Positions 17,712 to 27,142 are shown, counted from the stretch's first letter. The stretch: DNA of 64,000 nucleotides from Aequorivita lipolytica (GCF_007997135.1 NZ_VORU01000005.1:62001-126000), one strand, 5' to 3'. Notes: generated by a model not told the origin, from the sequence alone. Program-made: numbers and translations.

Positions 17712-18365
17712 GTGGACTTCAGCCAAAGACTTATAGAATCAACCGATTGGGCTACTTATTTGTTGCTTGGCTGCTTCGTTATATTTGCGTTGGCTAAATA
17801 TTATTACCCAAAAAGATTTCAGGAATTTTCCATGCTGCCGTTAACCAACCAATACTTTTTTGTGCACGGCAAAAATGATGAATTGAACCATCCCTTCAAC
17901 ATGATGCTTTTTGTGGTGCAGATTATTTGTGTTTCCATATTTGTTTTTTTGCTTTTTCAAGTTTTTAATCCCTCTGAGGTTCAAAACAATAAATGGCTTT
18001 ACATTCAAATTTGTACCGCCTATAATGTATTCGTTTTGATAAAATTTTCTTTGGAAAAAATTGTGGCAAATATTTTTTCAATGGATGCGGTTATTAACAA
18101 CTATTTATATCAAAAATTGAGCTATCGCAACTTTCTGGGTATTTTATTTTTTGCTGGTAACCTTTTCTTTCTTTACATCTATCCTCCCAACGCATCATCA
18201 TTGATCGCTTTTGGTGGAATTTTATTGACCTTAAACGCTATTGCACTGCTTTACAGTTATAAGAAAAACGGAAAATTGATATTGAGCAATTTCTTCTATT
18301 TTATTTTGTATCTTTGCGCACTTGAAATTTCACCCTATATTATCCTTTACAAAAGCTTTGTTTAA
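17712..18365 (+). CDS. DUF4271 integral membrane protein
   Basis: A membrane protein of about 217 residues matching DUF4271, a Bacteroidota family found next to hemD. The first helix STDWATYLLLGCFVIFALA is followed by a soluble loop with YFFVHGKNDELNHPFN and about five more helices. Start choice: a TTG at 17694 gives six more residues but sits inside a -7 promoter box; the GTG at 17712 (reading MDFSQRLIES) is preferred, with moderate certainty. hemD begins 31 bases downstream. Function is unknown; pairing with hemD hints at a membrane role linked to haem synthesis. Confidence 0.75.
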   Translation: MDFSQRLIESTDWATYLLLGCFVIFALAKYYYPKRFQEFSMLPLTNQYFFVHGKNDELNHPFNMMLFVVQIICVSIFVFLLFQVFNPSEVQNNKWLYIQICTAYNVFVLIKFSLEKIVANIFSMDAVINNYLYQKLSYRNFLGILFFAGNLFFLYIYPPNASSLIAFGGILLTLNAIALLYSYKKNGKLILSNFFYFILYLCALEISPYIILYKSFV

Positions 18366-18396
18366 GTCGTAATATTTAATAAAATCAGGACTATTT

Positions 18397-19146
18397 ATGA
18401 AAGTGAAAACTATTTTGGTTTCCCAGCCCGAGCCTAAAATTGAAAATTCGCCTTATTTCGATTTAATTGAAAGACAAAAGGTAAAAATAGATTTCCGCCC
18501 TTTCATTCATGTTGAGGGCGTTTCAGGCAAAGACGTCCGGACCCAAAAGGTTGATCTTGCAAATTATACGGCCATAATTCTTACCAGCCGAAACTCTGTG
18601 GACCATTATTTTAGAATTGCTGAAGAGCTTCGTTTTAAAGTTCCGGACTCAATGAAATATTTTTGTTTAAGTGAAGCCGTTGCTTATTACCTTCAAAAGT
18701 ATGTAGTTTACAGGAAAAGAAAGATTTATGTGGGCAAGAGGACCTTTTCTGAACTTGCACCACTAATCAAAAAATACAAAAACGAAAAATTTCTGCTTCC
18801 AACTTCAGATAAACTAAAACCTGAAGTGCCACTTGTTCTTAACGAATTGAAAGTAGATTGGAAAGAAGCCACTTTTTATAGAACGGTGATAAGCGATCTT
18901 TCGGATCTTCGCGATGTTTATTACGATATCTTGGTATTTTTCAGCCCAAGCGGAATTCAATCGCTTTTAGAAAACTTTCCAAATTTTGAACAAAAAGAAA
19001 CGCGCATTGCTGTATTCGGAAACACAACGGTAAAAGCGGCTACTGACGAAGGCCTGCGCGTAGACATTCAAGCTCCAACTCCTGAAACTCCTTCTATGAC
19101 GATGGCTTTGGAAAAGTACATTAAAGAGGTGAATGGTAAAAAATAA
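18397..19146 (+). CDS. hemD: Uroporphyrinogen-III synthase
   Basis: A 249-residue HemD-family protein, which cyclises hydroxymethylbilane to uroporphyrinogen III. The family is divergent at residue level, but ILTSRNSVDHYF, CLSEAVAYYLQK, the domain-linker region and VFFSPSGIQSLLENF with IAVFGNTTVKAA match the HemD fold of two alpha/beta domains. It follows DUF4271 as in other flavobacteria and is closed by a strong terminator. Confidence 0.87.
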   Translation: MKVKTILVSQPEPKIENSPYFDLIERQKVKIDFRPFIHVEGVSGKDVRTQKVDLANYTAIILTSRNSVDHYFRIAEELRFKVPDSMKYFCLSEAVAYYLQKYVVYRKRKIYVGKRTFSELAPLIKKYKNEKFLLPTSDKLKPEVPLVLNELKVDWKEATFYRTVISDLSDLRDVYYDILVFFSPSGIQSLLENFPNFEQKETRIAVFGNTTVKAATDEGLRVDIQAPTPETPSMTMALEKYIKEVNGKK

Positions 19147-19166
19147 TATGGATTAATTGCAATTAG

Positions 19167-19198
19167 AAAAGGCTTGCCAATTGGCAAGCCTTTTTCTT
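19167..19198. terminator. Bidirectional terminator between hemD and pckA
   Basis: Perfect 14-base arms 19167-19180 and 19181-19194 with A-run and T-run on either side; serves two converging genes. Confidence 0.85.
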
Positions 19199-19216
19199 TA
19201 TGGGTATTTTCAGAAA

Positions 19217-20818
19217 CTATTCTGAAGCAGGAGCTCCTGCTAGAATTTCATCATTAGCATAAGTTTCAAACTTCGCAAAGTTCTCTTTGAAAGAGTTCGA
19301 CAATTCTTTAGCTTGAATATCATACGCTTTTTTGTTCTTCCAAGTTTCCTTTGGGTTCAATATTTCTGAAGGCACATTGGGACAGGATTTTGGCATCATC
19401 AGATTGAAAATTGGATGTCTCTCAAACTCAACGTCTTTTAGTTTTCCTTCCAAAGCAGCAGCAATCATTGCGCGGGTATATTTCAATTTCATCCGGCTAC
19501 CCACACCATAAGGACCGCCGGTCCAGCCGGTGTTTATCAACCAAACATTAACGCCAGAATCTTTCATCTTTTTACTCAACATTTCAGCATACTCCGTAGG
19601 GTGAAGCGGCATGAATGGTGCGCCGAAACAAGCTGAGAAGTTTGGCGTGGGTTCATTAATTCCTTCTTCGGTACCGGCAACTTTCGCCGTGTAACCACTA
19701 ATAAAGTGATACGCAGCTTGCCCCGGAGTCAATTTTGAAATAGGAGGCAAAACACCAAAAGCATCTGCCGTTAAAAAGAAAATATTTTTAGGGTTGTGAC
19801 CAATTGATGGCTCTTGAATATTATTGATATGGTAAATTGGGTAACTTACACGGGTATTCTGTGTGATGGAAGTATCAGCAAAATCAACTTCACCGTTTTC
19901 GTTCATTACAACATTTTCGAGAATAGCACCTTGCTTTATTGCATTGTAAATGTCTGGTTCATTTTCTTCAGAAAGGTTTATAACCTTGGCGTAACAACCG
20001 CCTTCAAAATTGAAGATTTTGTTATCTGCGGTCCATCCGTGTTCGTCATCACCTATCAATTTACGATCGGGGTCTGCAGAAAGCGTTGTTTTTCCCGTTC
20101 CCGAAAGGCCAAAGAAAATAGCTGTTTCGCCATCATCGCCCACGTTTGCGGAACAGTGCATTGGCATTGTGTTTTTATCAACAGGGAGTATAAAATTAAG
20201 CGCTGAGAAAATTCCTTTTTTAATCTCGCCCGTGTAACCAGTACCACCAATTAAAGCAATTTTTTTAGTGAAGTTCAAAATCGCGAAGTTATGCTGCCGC
20301 GTACCATCTACCTCTGGATCTGCCATAAAACCAGGAGCATTCACGATAAGCCATTCTGGATCAAAAGAAGCTAATTCTTGCTCTGTGGGACGAAGAAACA
20401 TATTATAGGCAAACATATTTGACCAAGGAGTTTCGGTAATCACTCGAATATTTAGCTTGTACTTTTCATCGGCGCAAGCATAGCTATCGCGCACGTATAT
20501 TTCTTTCTCTGAAAGATAATCAGCAACCTTGTCATAAAGCCTGTCAAACATATCTGGCGGAAACGAAATGTTTATATTCCCCCACCACACCTTGTCGCGC
20601 GTAATATCGTCTTTTACAATAAATCTATCTTTTGGGGATCTTCCGGTAAATTCTCCCGTATTTACTGCCAAGGCGCCGCTAGCGGCTTCTGTCCCCTGTC
20701 CTTTTCGCAGTGTCTCATTGTGAAGCTCTTCAGAAGAAAGTTGATATTTAACTTTTGCATTTTTGATTCCATATTCATCAACAGAAATCGTTTTCGTAGC
20801 TTGGTTTTTATCGACCAT
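19217..20818 (-). CDS. pckA: Phosphoenolpyruvate carboxykinase (ATP)
   Basis: A 533-residue ATP-dependent PEP carboxykinase, converting oxaloacetate and ATP to PEP, CO2 and ADP for gluconeogenesis. The P-loop GLSGTGKTTLSADP and the following IGDDEHGW metal-binding segment are diagnostic of the ATP type; the oxaloacetate-binding TGRSPKDRFIVKD is near the N-terminus. The start MVDKNQATKTI at 20818 is chosen over an extension from 20845 because a promoter -7 box overlaps the longer start. Confidence 0.95.
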   Translation of the reverse strand: MVDKNQATKTISVDEYGIKNAKVKYQLSSEELHNETLRKGQGTEAASGALAVNTGEFTGRSPKDRFIVKDDITRDKVWWGNINISFPPDMFDRLYDKVADYLSEKEIYVRDSYACADEKYKLNIRVITETPWSNMFAYNMFLRPTEQELASFDPEWLIVNAPGFMADPEVDGTRQHNFAILNFTKKIALIGGTGYTGEIKKGIFSALNFILPVDKNTMPMHCSANVGDDGETAIFFGLSGTGKTTLSADPDRKLIGDDEHGWTADNKIFNFEGGCYAKVINLSEENEPDIYNAIKQGAILENVVMNENGEVDFADTSITQNTRVSYPIYHINNIQEPSIGHNPKNIFFLTADAFGVLPPISKLTPGQAAYHFISGYTAKVAGTEEGINEPTPNFSACFGAPFMPLHPTEYAEMLSKKMKDSGVNVWLINTGWTGGPYGVGSRMKLKYTRAMIAAALEGKLKDVEFERHPIFNLMMPKSCPNVPSEILNPKETWKNKKAYDIQAKELSNSFKENFAKFETYANDEILAGAPASE

Positions 20819-20842
20819 ACCTTTTTTAAATTTTGTAGAGTA

Positions 20843-20850
20843 CAAAAGTA
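20843..20850 (-). promoter_or_regulatory. Promoter -7 box TACTTTTG for pckA
   Basis: Exact TAnnTTTG on the minus strand, 24 bases upstream of the chosen pckA ATG and overlapping an alternative upstream start. Confidence 0.5.
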
Positions 20851-20888
20851 GGAAATCTTAGAGAGATTGAGGAAAATATAAAAAACAT

Positions 20889-21287
20889 TTATTGCTTCTT
20901 TAACGAAAGCAATGAATACGCCAGCCAAATCCAGCCTATTATGAACAAGAATCCCCCTATTGGGGTTATAAAACCAATTTTCGCCGAGTTAAATGGTAAG
21001 ACAGCATTTAGTGCGAGCAAATAAATAGATCCTGAAAAAAGAATTATGCCCGCTATAAAAAGCCAAAACACGGTTTTCTTTATCTTTTCTGAAATTAAAG
21101 GCGCCATTCCCAAAACCAAAATACCAAGGCAGTGATACATTTGGTAACGCACTCCAGTTTCGAAAGTTATGAGTGCAGAAGCATCTACGATATTCTTTAA
21201 ACCGTGTGCTCCAAAAGCACCAATTGCTATAGTAACAGCTGTAAGAAAAGAAGCCGTTGTGACCATATTTTTATCAAAAACCGTCAT
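20889..21287 (-). CDS. DUF423 small membrane protein
   Basis: A 132-residue protein with four predicted transmembrane helices matching DUF423 (YgdD-like). The signature AIGAFGAHGLKN near residue 25 and the later FSGSIYLLAL and FITPIGGFLFIIGW segments are typical. Function unknown. It lies 70 bases upstream of pckA on the same strand, but pckA appears to have its own promoter. Confidence 0.85.
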   Translation of the reverse strand: MTVFDKNMVTTASFLTAVTIAIGAFGAHGLKNIVDASALITFETGVRYQMYHCLGILVLGMAPLISEKIKKTVFWLFIAGIILFSGSIYLLALNAVLPFNSAKIGFITPIGGFLFIIGWIWLAYSLLSLKKQ

Positions 21288-21358
21288 TTTTAAAATTTGG
21301 AATTAGTAATTTCGTCCTTTACAAAATCTATCCTCAAAGTTAACAAAAAACTCTCCCA

Positions 21359-22732
21359 ATGAGAAACATATTAATTATAGGCGCAGGAAGATCTGCCACA
21401 AGTTTAATCCGTTATTTACTGGACAAAAGTGAAAAGGAAGACCTCTTTATAACCATTGGCGATATTTCAATACAATCTGCTCAAAAATTCACCGCAGACC
21501 ACCCAAATGCCCGTGGCATTATGCTCGACGTTTTTAATGATTTGCAAAGAAAGGAAGCTGTTGAAAATAGTGATTTGGTTATTTCTATGCTACCCGCGCG
21601 CTATCATATTGAAGTGGCTCGAGATTGTCTCGAGTTTGGAAAGCATATGGTTACAGCATCTTATGTGAGCAACGAAATGCAAGCGCTTAACCACAAAGCA
21701 GAATCAAAAGGACTGATTTTTATGAATGAAATTGGCCTTGACCCCGGAGTAGATCATATGAGCGCGATGCAAGTAATAGACAGAATACGGGCGAAAGGTG
21801 GCAAAATGCTACTTTTTGAATCTTTCTGCGGTGGTTTGATCGCCCCGGAAAGTGATGACAATCTGTGGAATTATAAATTTACTTGGAATCCCCGTAACGT
21901 GATCTTGGCTGGGCAGGGTGGTGCTGCCGAATTTATACAGGAAGGGAAATTTAAATACATTCCTTATCACAGACTTTTCCGAAGAACTGAGTTTATCAAC
22001 ATTGAAGGTTATGGCAAATTTGAAGTATTAGCAAATAGAAACTCCCTACAATACCAATCCGTTTACGGACTCGAAAATATTCTTACCCTATATCGTGGAA
22101 CCATCAGAAGAGTCGGCTTTAGCAAGGCTTGGAATATGTTTGTTCAATTGGGAATGACCGATGACACCTATACCATCCCAGATTCTGAAAACCTTACGTA
22201 TCGTGAGTTCGTAAACTTATTTTTGGCCTATTCCCCAACGGATTCTGTTGAGCTTAAACTTCGCTATGCCCTAAAAATCGATCAAGATGATTTGATGTGG
22301 GAAAAATTGGAGGAACTAGATCTTTTTAATACGCAAAAAACCATTGGCGTTAAGAATGCAACACCAGCCATGGCACTTCAGAAAATACTGGAAGACAAAT
22401 GGACATTAGCGTCAGAAGATAAGGATATGATAGTAATGTACCACAAATTTGGTTACGAATTGGATGGAAAAAAACACCAAATTGATAGCCATATGGCATT
22501 GATTGGGGAGGACCAGACCCACACCGCTATGGCAAAAACCGTTGGACTGCCAGTGGCCATTGCATCTATAAAAATTCTAAATGGTGAAATTACAACGCCT
22601 GGAGTACAACGTCCAATCGCTAAAGAGGTTTATGAGCCTATTCTAAAAGAACTTGAAGAAAACGGAGTAATTTTCAGGGAAGAAGAAGTGGAATATTTGG
22701 GATATAATCCGGAGAATCTTCATCTTGGTTAG
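21359..22732 (+). CDS. Saccharopine dehydrogenase family protein
   Basis: A 457-residue protein of the saccharopine dehydrogenase/Lys9-like family. The N-terminal Rossmann motif IIGAGRSATSLI binds NAD(P); NEIGLDPGVDHMSAMQ and FESFCGGLIAPESDDN are conserved substrate-side motifs of saccharopine reductases. It could take part in lysine metabolism, in keeping with glutaryl-CoA dehydrogenase elsewhere in the window, but no other gene of that pathway is adjacent. Monocistronic, followed by a strong terminator. Confidence 0.85.
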   Translation: MRNILIIGAGRSATSLIRYLLDKSEKEDLFITIGDISIQSAQKFTADHPNARGIMLDVFNDLQRKEAVENSDLVISMLPARYHIEVARDCLEFGKHMVTASYVSNEMQALNHKAESKGLIFMNEIGLDPGVDHMSAMQVIDRIRAKGGKMLLFESFCGGLIAPESDDNLWNYKFTWNPRNVILAGQGGAAEFIQEGKFKYIPYHRLFRRTEFINIEGYGKFEVLANRNSLQYQSVYGLENILTLYRGTIRRVGFSKAWNMFVQLGMTDDTYTIPDSENLTYREFVNLFLAYSPTDSVELKLRYALKIDQDDLMWEKLEELDLFNTQKTIGVKNATPAMALQKILEDKWTLASEDKDMIVMYHKFGYELDGKKHQIDSHMALIGEDQTHTAMAKTVGLPVAIASIKILNGEITTPGVQRPIAKEVYEPILKELEENGVIFREEEVEYLGYNPENLHLG

Positions 22733-22744
22733 ATGTTAGAATTT

Positions 22745-22775
22745 AAAAAAGCCCGCGAATTTGCGGGCTTTTTTA
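22745..22775 (+). terminator. Terminator after saccharopine dehydrogenase gene
   Basis: GCCCGC (22751-22756) pairs with GCGGGC (22763-22768), extended by A6/T6; 13 bases after the stop. It may also serve the converging metallopeptidase gene. Confidence 0.85.
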
Positions 22776-22797
22776 TATCAGAAATTGTCAATTTTTT

Positions 22798-23487
22798 TTA
22801 TCTTCTTCCCAAGAATATGGAGATGAAATATAATAAGGTAGCTAAAGAGCCGAGCGCTGCAACCACATAGGTTCTAGCTGCCCATTTTAGTGCGTCCTTT
22901 GCTCCTTCATGCTCCTGTGGCGTAACCATGTTACTGCTTTCCAACCAGACTAATGCGCGTTTGCTAGCATCAAATTCTACAGGTAGTGTAATAAAGGCAA
23001 AGGCGGTTGTTACTGCAAAAAGTATAATTCCAACTCCGAAAATCCAAGTACCAATAGCCGTTCCCATTGCGAATAGAATGATACCTGCCATTATCACAAA
23101 ATTGGAGAGTTTACTGGAAACGCTTACCGCCGGAACAATAGTGGAACGTAATTTCAACCAACTGTAAGCTGTAGCGTGCTGTACCGCGTGTCCACATTCG
23201 TGGGCAGCAACGGCTGCAGCTGCGGCGTTGCGTTGCATATAAACGGGTTCGCTCAAATTCACTGTTTTCTTTGTAGGGTCGTAATGATCCGTCAGTTGGC
23301 CAGGAACGGAAATCACCTGAACATCGGTAATGCCATTATCTGCCAGCATCTTTTCTGCAATTTCCTTTCCGCTCATTCCATTCTGAAGGTGGATTTTGCT
23401 GTACTCTTTAAACTTTTTCTTTAGTTTGTTGCTTACGTACCAACTCACCAAAAAGATAATTCCTGCAACTATATAGTATCCAAACAT
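22798..23487 (-). CDS. YugP-type zinc metallopeptidase
   Basis: A 229-residue membrane-bound putative neutral zinc metallopeptidase. The zinc motif AHECGHAVQHA (HExxH-type) follows the conserved NLSEPVYMQRNAAAAAVA region. One N-terminal and two or three central/C-terminal transmembrane helices are visible, with VEFDASKRALVWLE between them, as in YugP. Substrate unknown. A TAnnTTTG box is found at 23513-23520 on the same strand. Confidence 0.88.
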   Translation of the reverse strand: MFGYYIVAGIIFLVSWYVSNKLKKKFKEYSKIHLQNGMSGKEIAEKMLADNGITDVQVISVPGQLTDHYDPTKKTVNLSEPVYMQRNAAAAAVAAHECGHAVQHATAYSWLKLRSTIVPAVSVSSKLSNFVIMAGIILFAMGTAIGTWIFGVGIILFAVTTAFAFITLPVEFDASKRALVWLESSNMVTPQEHEGAKDALKWAARTYVVAALGSLATLLYFISIFLGRR

Positions 23488-23540
23488 GTTTTTTATTTTA
23501 AAATTCTTACTTCAAATTTAATCAAAAAGTGTGCAAGTTT

Positions 23541-26500
23541 TTAGCCTACGATATTTACAATTTTTCCAGGCACAATAATTACCTTTTTCGGCGTGCGTCC
23601 CTCCAAATACTGGGCTGTTTTCTCGTGTGCCATTACGGCAGTTTCTATTTCATCTTTGTTTAAATCAAGCGGAAGTTCGAGCGTAAAACGCATTTTTCCG
23701 TTAAAAGAGATTGGATATTCCTTGCTGCTCTCCACTAAATACTTCTCCTCAAATTTTGGGAAAGGTGCTGTGGAAATACTTTCTGAATGTCCCAGTTTCC
23801 GCCAAAGTTCCTCAGCAATGTGTGGCGCATAAGGCGAAATAAGAATTGCCAACGGCTCCAAAACATCTTTTGAATTACATTTTTGCGCAGTAAGTTCATT
23901 TACCGCAATCATAAAAGACGAAACCGAAGTATTGAAACTGAAATTCTCAATATCTTCCTGCGTTTTTTTAATTGTTTTATGAAGCGTTTTCAAGTCCTCC
24001 CCCTGCCCCTCCGAAGGAGGGGAGTCAGTTACGTAAAAACTTTCATCCGGTCCAGAATGATAGAGTTTCCAAAGTTTTTTTAGGAAACCGTGCACGCCCG
24101 TAATTCCGGCGGTATTCCAAGGTTTTGCTTGCTCCAGTGGACCGAGAAACATTTCGTATAATCTTAAAGTATCGGCTCCGTATTGCTCGCAAATATCGTC
24201 GGGATTTACCACATTGTATTTGCTTTTGGACATTTTTTCTACTTCGCGGGAAACAATATATTTTTCATTATTATTATTTATTTCTATTCCTTTTTCTGAA
24301 ATAAAAATAGCCTCTTTATATTCTTCTCTTGAATTTCGAAATGCTTCAATATCTAATTCATTATGAATATTTACCAAAGACACATCTACATGCAAATCAT
24401 TAATAAAGGGTACTAATTGGCTTAAAAAATCTTCCGAAACATCTCTTGATTGTTCGCGTATAATACTTAATAATTTATTTCGTAAACTAATTGTGGACAA
24501 TAGTCCATTTTGAACTTGTCCTTTTTCCCTTAAAATATTATATGATATAAAGAAATTTGGAATTTTTTTTAATATTTCAATAGTTTCAGAATTATCTTCT
24601 TTTACATTTCCGGAGGCCAAAGTAACTCGATAAACAAAAGCACTCTCCCCCAAAATCATCCCTTGATTTATCAGCTTTTTGAAAGGTTCTTCCACTGGCG
24701 CAAAACCGCGGTCGTGCATAAATTTTACCCAAAAACGGCTGTACAACAAATGGCCGGTGGCGTGCTCGCTTCCACCAATGTATAAATCCACATTTTTCCA
24801 ATAGTTTAACGCTTCTTTTGAAGCAAAAACTTCGTCGCGCTTGCTATCACTTTCAGTTTTTCCGGATTCCATATATCGGAAAAAGTACCAACTACTTCCA
24901 GCCCAACCTGGCATTGTGTTTAGTTCAAGAGGAAAAATGTCCTCCCCCGACCCCTCCAAAGGAGGGGAGACAACCTCCCTAGTTCTTTCATCCCAGTGCC
25001 ATTTTTCAGCTCGGCCCAAAGGTGGTTCGCCTTCTTCGGTTGGTAAATATTTTTCAACATCGGGAAGTCGCAATGGCAAACATTCCGTGGGGATTGCGTG
25101 CGGCATTCCGTCTTTGTAATAAATCGGGAACGGCTCGCCCCAATAACGCTGGCGACTAAAAACGGCATCGCGCAAACGGTAATTTATTTTGCCTTCGCCA
25201 ACACCTTTTTCTTCAAAGGCAGCGATTATTTTTTCGGTAGCTGCGGAATAGCTTAGGTCATTTAAAAAATCGCTGTTCGTGATGGTTGTATTTTCCTTAT
25301 CGGAATATGCTTCCTCAGAAATATCTGCATCCTTAAATATATTCGGAATTGGTATCTTAAAATGTTTTGCAAAATCATAATCACGCTGATCGCCGCAGGG
25401 AACGCTCATTACTGCGCCCGTTCCGTAGCCAGCCAAAACGTAATCGCCAATCCAAACCGGAAGGGAATCACCCGTAAAAGGATGTTCCGCATAAGCACCT
25501 GTGAAAACGCCAGTAATGGTTTTTACATCGGCCATTCTTTCGCGCTCGCTTCGTTTTGCGGTGGCTTCCACATAATTTTCAACAGCTTCTTTTTGTTCCG
25601 AAGTTGTGATTTTTGAAACTAAATCGTGCTCTGGCGCCAAAACCATAAAACTTACCCCGAAGATAGTATCGGGACGTGTTGTAAAAACTGGGATTGTCCC
25701 CCTTGCCCCCAAAGGGGGGATTGAGACCTGTTCTAAATGCTCTAAAAAGTCCCCACCTAAATCCTCCCCCGTAGGGAGGACTTTTAATGTTGATTCAATT
25801 TTTGATACTACTTTTTGTAAATTATTTATGACCTCATTATTAGTAAATCGTAGAATTTTAAACCCTTTTTTTTCTTTTAAAAGCAATTCCCGTTCTCCAT
25901 CTTTTTCAAGTTGATATTGATGAATTTCGCCGTCAACTTCAATAATTAATCTTTTGGAAAGACAAACAAAATCAACGATATAATTATCGATTGGATGTTG
26001 TTGGCGGAATTTATAGCCTACTTTTTTTGTGCGTAATTCGTTCCATAATATAGATTCCGCTTTTGTTGGATTTTTACGCATCTCCTTAGCACGGGAAAGC
26101 AATGTTCCGATTATAGCAGAATTTCCCGTCAAATAACCCGCGCTCTCAGCTCCTCTTCCTTTGGAATCTGTTGAGACGTTCACATCTCCCCTTCCTTTGG
26201 AAGGGGCCGGGGGTAGGACTTTGAATTCTACTATCGCTCCCTTCGAGCGCCCAATCCAGTTGGTCTGCGAATCTTTAAGCGGTTGCGGCCAGTCTATTTT
26301 ATCAAGTCCATCTAGCAAGCGTTGGGCGTAGGCGGTAATGCGCATACTCCACTGTTTCATCTTTTTTCGGATCACGGGATAGCCACCGCGTTCGGAAACG
26401 CCATTTACTATTTCGTCATTTGCCAAAACGGTGCCTAATTGTGCACACCAATTCACTTCGGTTTCGGCTAAATAGGTTAATCTGTATTTTAAAAGGATTT

Positions 26501-27128
26501 CTTGTTTTTGGATTTCTGAAAACTCAAGCCATTCGGAAGCAGTAAAATGTGCAATTCCTTCATCGCAGGCTGCGTTTATGTGGATATTTCCTTCCGAAGA
26601 AAAAATACTTCGCAGCTCTTCAATGGAGCGTGCTTTATCAGAGTCTTTATCGTACCAACTTTCAAAAAGCTGTAAGAAAATCCACTGCGTCCATTTATAA
26701 TATTCGGGATTTGAAGTTCGCACTTCGCGGCTCCAATCAAATGAAAACCCAATTCTATCCAATTGTTTACGGTAGCCTTCTATCTCGTTTCCGTTTTTAT
26801 CCACGCCGCCTTCAATATTCACCTTTGTGGTTTCGGCTGGGTGTTGCCCAGTTTGGATTGCATATTGTTCCGCAGGAAGTCCGAAAGAGTCATAACCCAT
26901 GGGGTGCAAAACATTGAAACCTTGATGGCGTTTAAATCTTGCATAAACATCACTAGCAATATAACCAAGCGGATGCCCAACGTGTAGACCGGCTCCGGAG
27001 GGATATGGAAACATATCCAACACGTAATATTTTGGTTTTTCGCTTAAATTTTCAGCTTTAAAAGTATGGTTTTTGGCCCAATGCTTTTGCCACTTTGCTT
27101 CTATTTCGTTGAAGTGATATTTGCTCAT
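23541..27128 (-). CDS. leuS: Leucine--tRNA ligase with in-frame DUF559 insertion and palindromic repeats
   Basis: An uninterrupted 1195-codon leucyl-tRNA synthetase, about 250 residues longer than usual Bacteroidota LeuRS. The class I motif HVGH is near residue 50, [13 protein letters not shown] near 964, editing-domain TTRPDTIFG just after the main insert, and [14 protein letters not shown] in the catalytic core. Three kinds of extra sequence are seen: a DUF559 nuclease-like domain at about residues 304-479 between GAIVEFKV and VFTTRPDT (CP1 editing region); short insertions encoding [10 protein letters not shown] and [10 protein letters not shown]; and a roughly 75-residue expansion ahead of the KMSKS loop. 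All are in frame and no stop interrupts the gene, so the enzyme is presumably functional. It starts [14 protein letters not shown] as normal. Confidence 0.93.
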   Translation of the reverse strand: MSKYHFNEIEAKWQKHWAKNHTFKAENLSEKPKYYVLDMFPYPSGAGLHVGHPLGYIASDVYARFKRHQGFNVLHPMGYDSFGLPAEQYAIQTGQHPAETTKVNIEGGVDKNGNEIEGYRKQLDRIGFSFDWSREVRTSNPEYYKWTQWIFLQLFESWYDKDSDKARSIEELRSIFSSEGNIHINAACDEGIAHFTASEWLEFSEIQKQEILLKYRLTYLAETEVNWCAQLGTVLANDEIVNGVSERGGYPVIRKKMKQWSMRITAYAQRLLDGLDKIDWPQPLKDSQTNWIGRSKGAIVEFKVLPPAPSKGRGDVNVSTDSKGRGAESAGYLTGNSAIIGTLLSRAKEMRKNPTKAESILWNELRTKKVGYKFRQQHPIDNYIVDFVCLSKRLIIEVDGEIHQYQLEKDGERELLLKEKKGFKILRFTNNEVINNLQKVVSKIESTLKVLPTGEDLGGDFLEHLEQVSIPPLGARGTIPVFTTRPDTIFGVSFMVLAPEHDLVSKITTSEQKEAVENYVEATAKRSERERMADVKTITGVFTGAYAEHPFTGDSLPVWIGDYVLAGYGTGAVMSVPCGDQRDYDFAKHFKIPIPNIFKDADISEEAYSDKENTTITNSDFLNDLSYSAATEKIIAAFEEKGVGEGKINYRLRDAVFSRQRYWGEPFPIYYKDGMPHAIPTECLPLRLPDVEKYLPTEEGEPPLGRAEKWHWDERTREVVSPPLEGSGEDIFPLELNTMPGWAGSSWYFFRYMESGKTESDSKRDEVFASKEALNYWKNVDLYIGGSEHATGHLLYSRFWVKFMHDRGFAPVEEPFKKLINQGMILGESAFVYRVTLASGNVKEDNSETIEILKKIPNFFISYNILREKGQVQNGLLSTISLRNKLLSIIREQSRDVSEDFLSQLVPFINDLHVDVSLVNIHNELDIEAFRNSREEYKEAIFISEKGIEINNNNEKYIVSREVEKMSKSKYNVVNPDDICEQYGADTLRLYEMFLGPLEQAKPWNTAGITGVHGFLKKLWKLYHSGPDESFYVTDSPPSEGQGEDLKTLHKTIKKTQEDIENFSFNTSVSSFMIAVNELTAQKCNSKDVLEPLAILISPYAPHIAEELWRKLGHSESISTAPFPKFEEKYLVESSKEYPISFNGKMRFTLELPLDLNKDEIETAVMAHEKTAQYLEGRTPKKVIIVPGKIVNIVG
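23994..24026. repeat. 33-bp GC-rich palindromic element in leuS, copy A
   Basis: The core CCCCTCC-GAA-GGAGGGG (24006-24022) is a perfect hairpin flanked by a C-rich arm. It matches copy B at 29 of 33 positions. In the leuS frame it encodes [12 protein letters not shown], extra to normal LeuRS. It contrasts sharply with the AT-rich surroundings. Confidence 0.8.
24939..24971. repeat. 33-bp GC-rich palindromic element in leuS, copy B
   Basis: Hairpin CCCCTCC-AAA-GGAGGGG with the same C-rich flank and orientation as copy A. It is read in the leuS frame as [11 protein letters not shown], just before the conserved LELNTMPGW segment. Confidence 0.8.
25690..26217 (-). mobile_element. DUF559 (Vsr-like fold) cassette inserted in leuS
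   Basis: About 176 in-frame codons that are foreign to LeuRS. The core (LeuRS residues about 336-446) matches DUF559: [45 protein letters not shown] and [12 protein letters not shown]. The VDF...EVDG arrangement is the PD-(D/E)xK/Vsr-like active site. It is flanked by GC-rich palindromes: 25696-25727 and 25749-25781 on one side, and 26184-26219 in opposite orientation on the other, with a degenerate partial copy near 26149-26168. There is no intein splice motif or intron feature. Interpretation as a mobile cassette is inference. Confidence 0.7.
25696..25781. repeat. Two tandem GC-rich palindromic elements at one edge of the DUF559 cassette
   Basis: 25696-25727 contains GCCCCC-AAA-GGGGGG and 25749-25781 contains CCTCCC-CCGTA-GGGAGG with terminal AAGTCC/GGACTT complementarity. 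They belong to the same family as copies A and B (shared GTCC start and GAC end), although diverged. Confidence 0.65.
26184..26219. repeat. GC-rich palindromic element at the other edge of the DUF559 cassette, inverted
   Basis: Hairpin CCCCTTCC-TTT-GGAAGGGG followed by CCGGGGGTAGGAC. Read on the minus strand it begins GTCCTACCCCC like copies A and B on the plus strand, so it is in inverted orientation relative to 25696-25781. Confidence 0.7.
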
Positions 27129-27142
27129 TATGGATATTTCAA

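Noticed and set aside
25690-26217. Intein or group I/II intron in leuS
   Set aside because: The insert is open in the leuS frame but lacks the Cys/Ser start, His-Asn end and C-extein nucleophile of inteins; its edges are Gly/Pro-rich palindromes.
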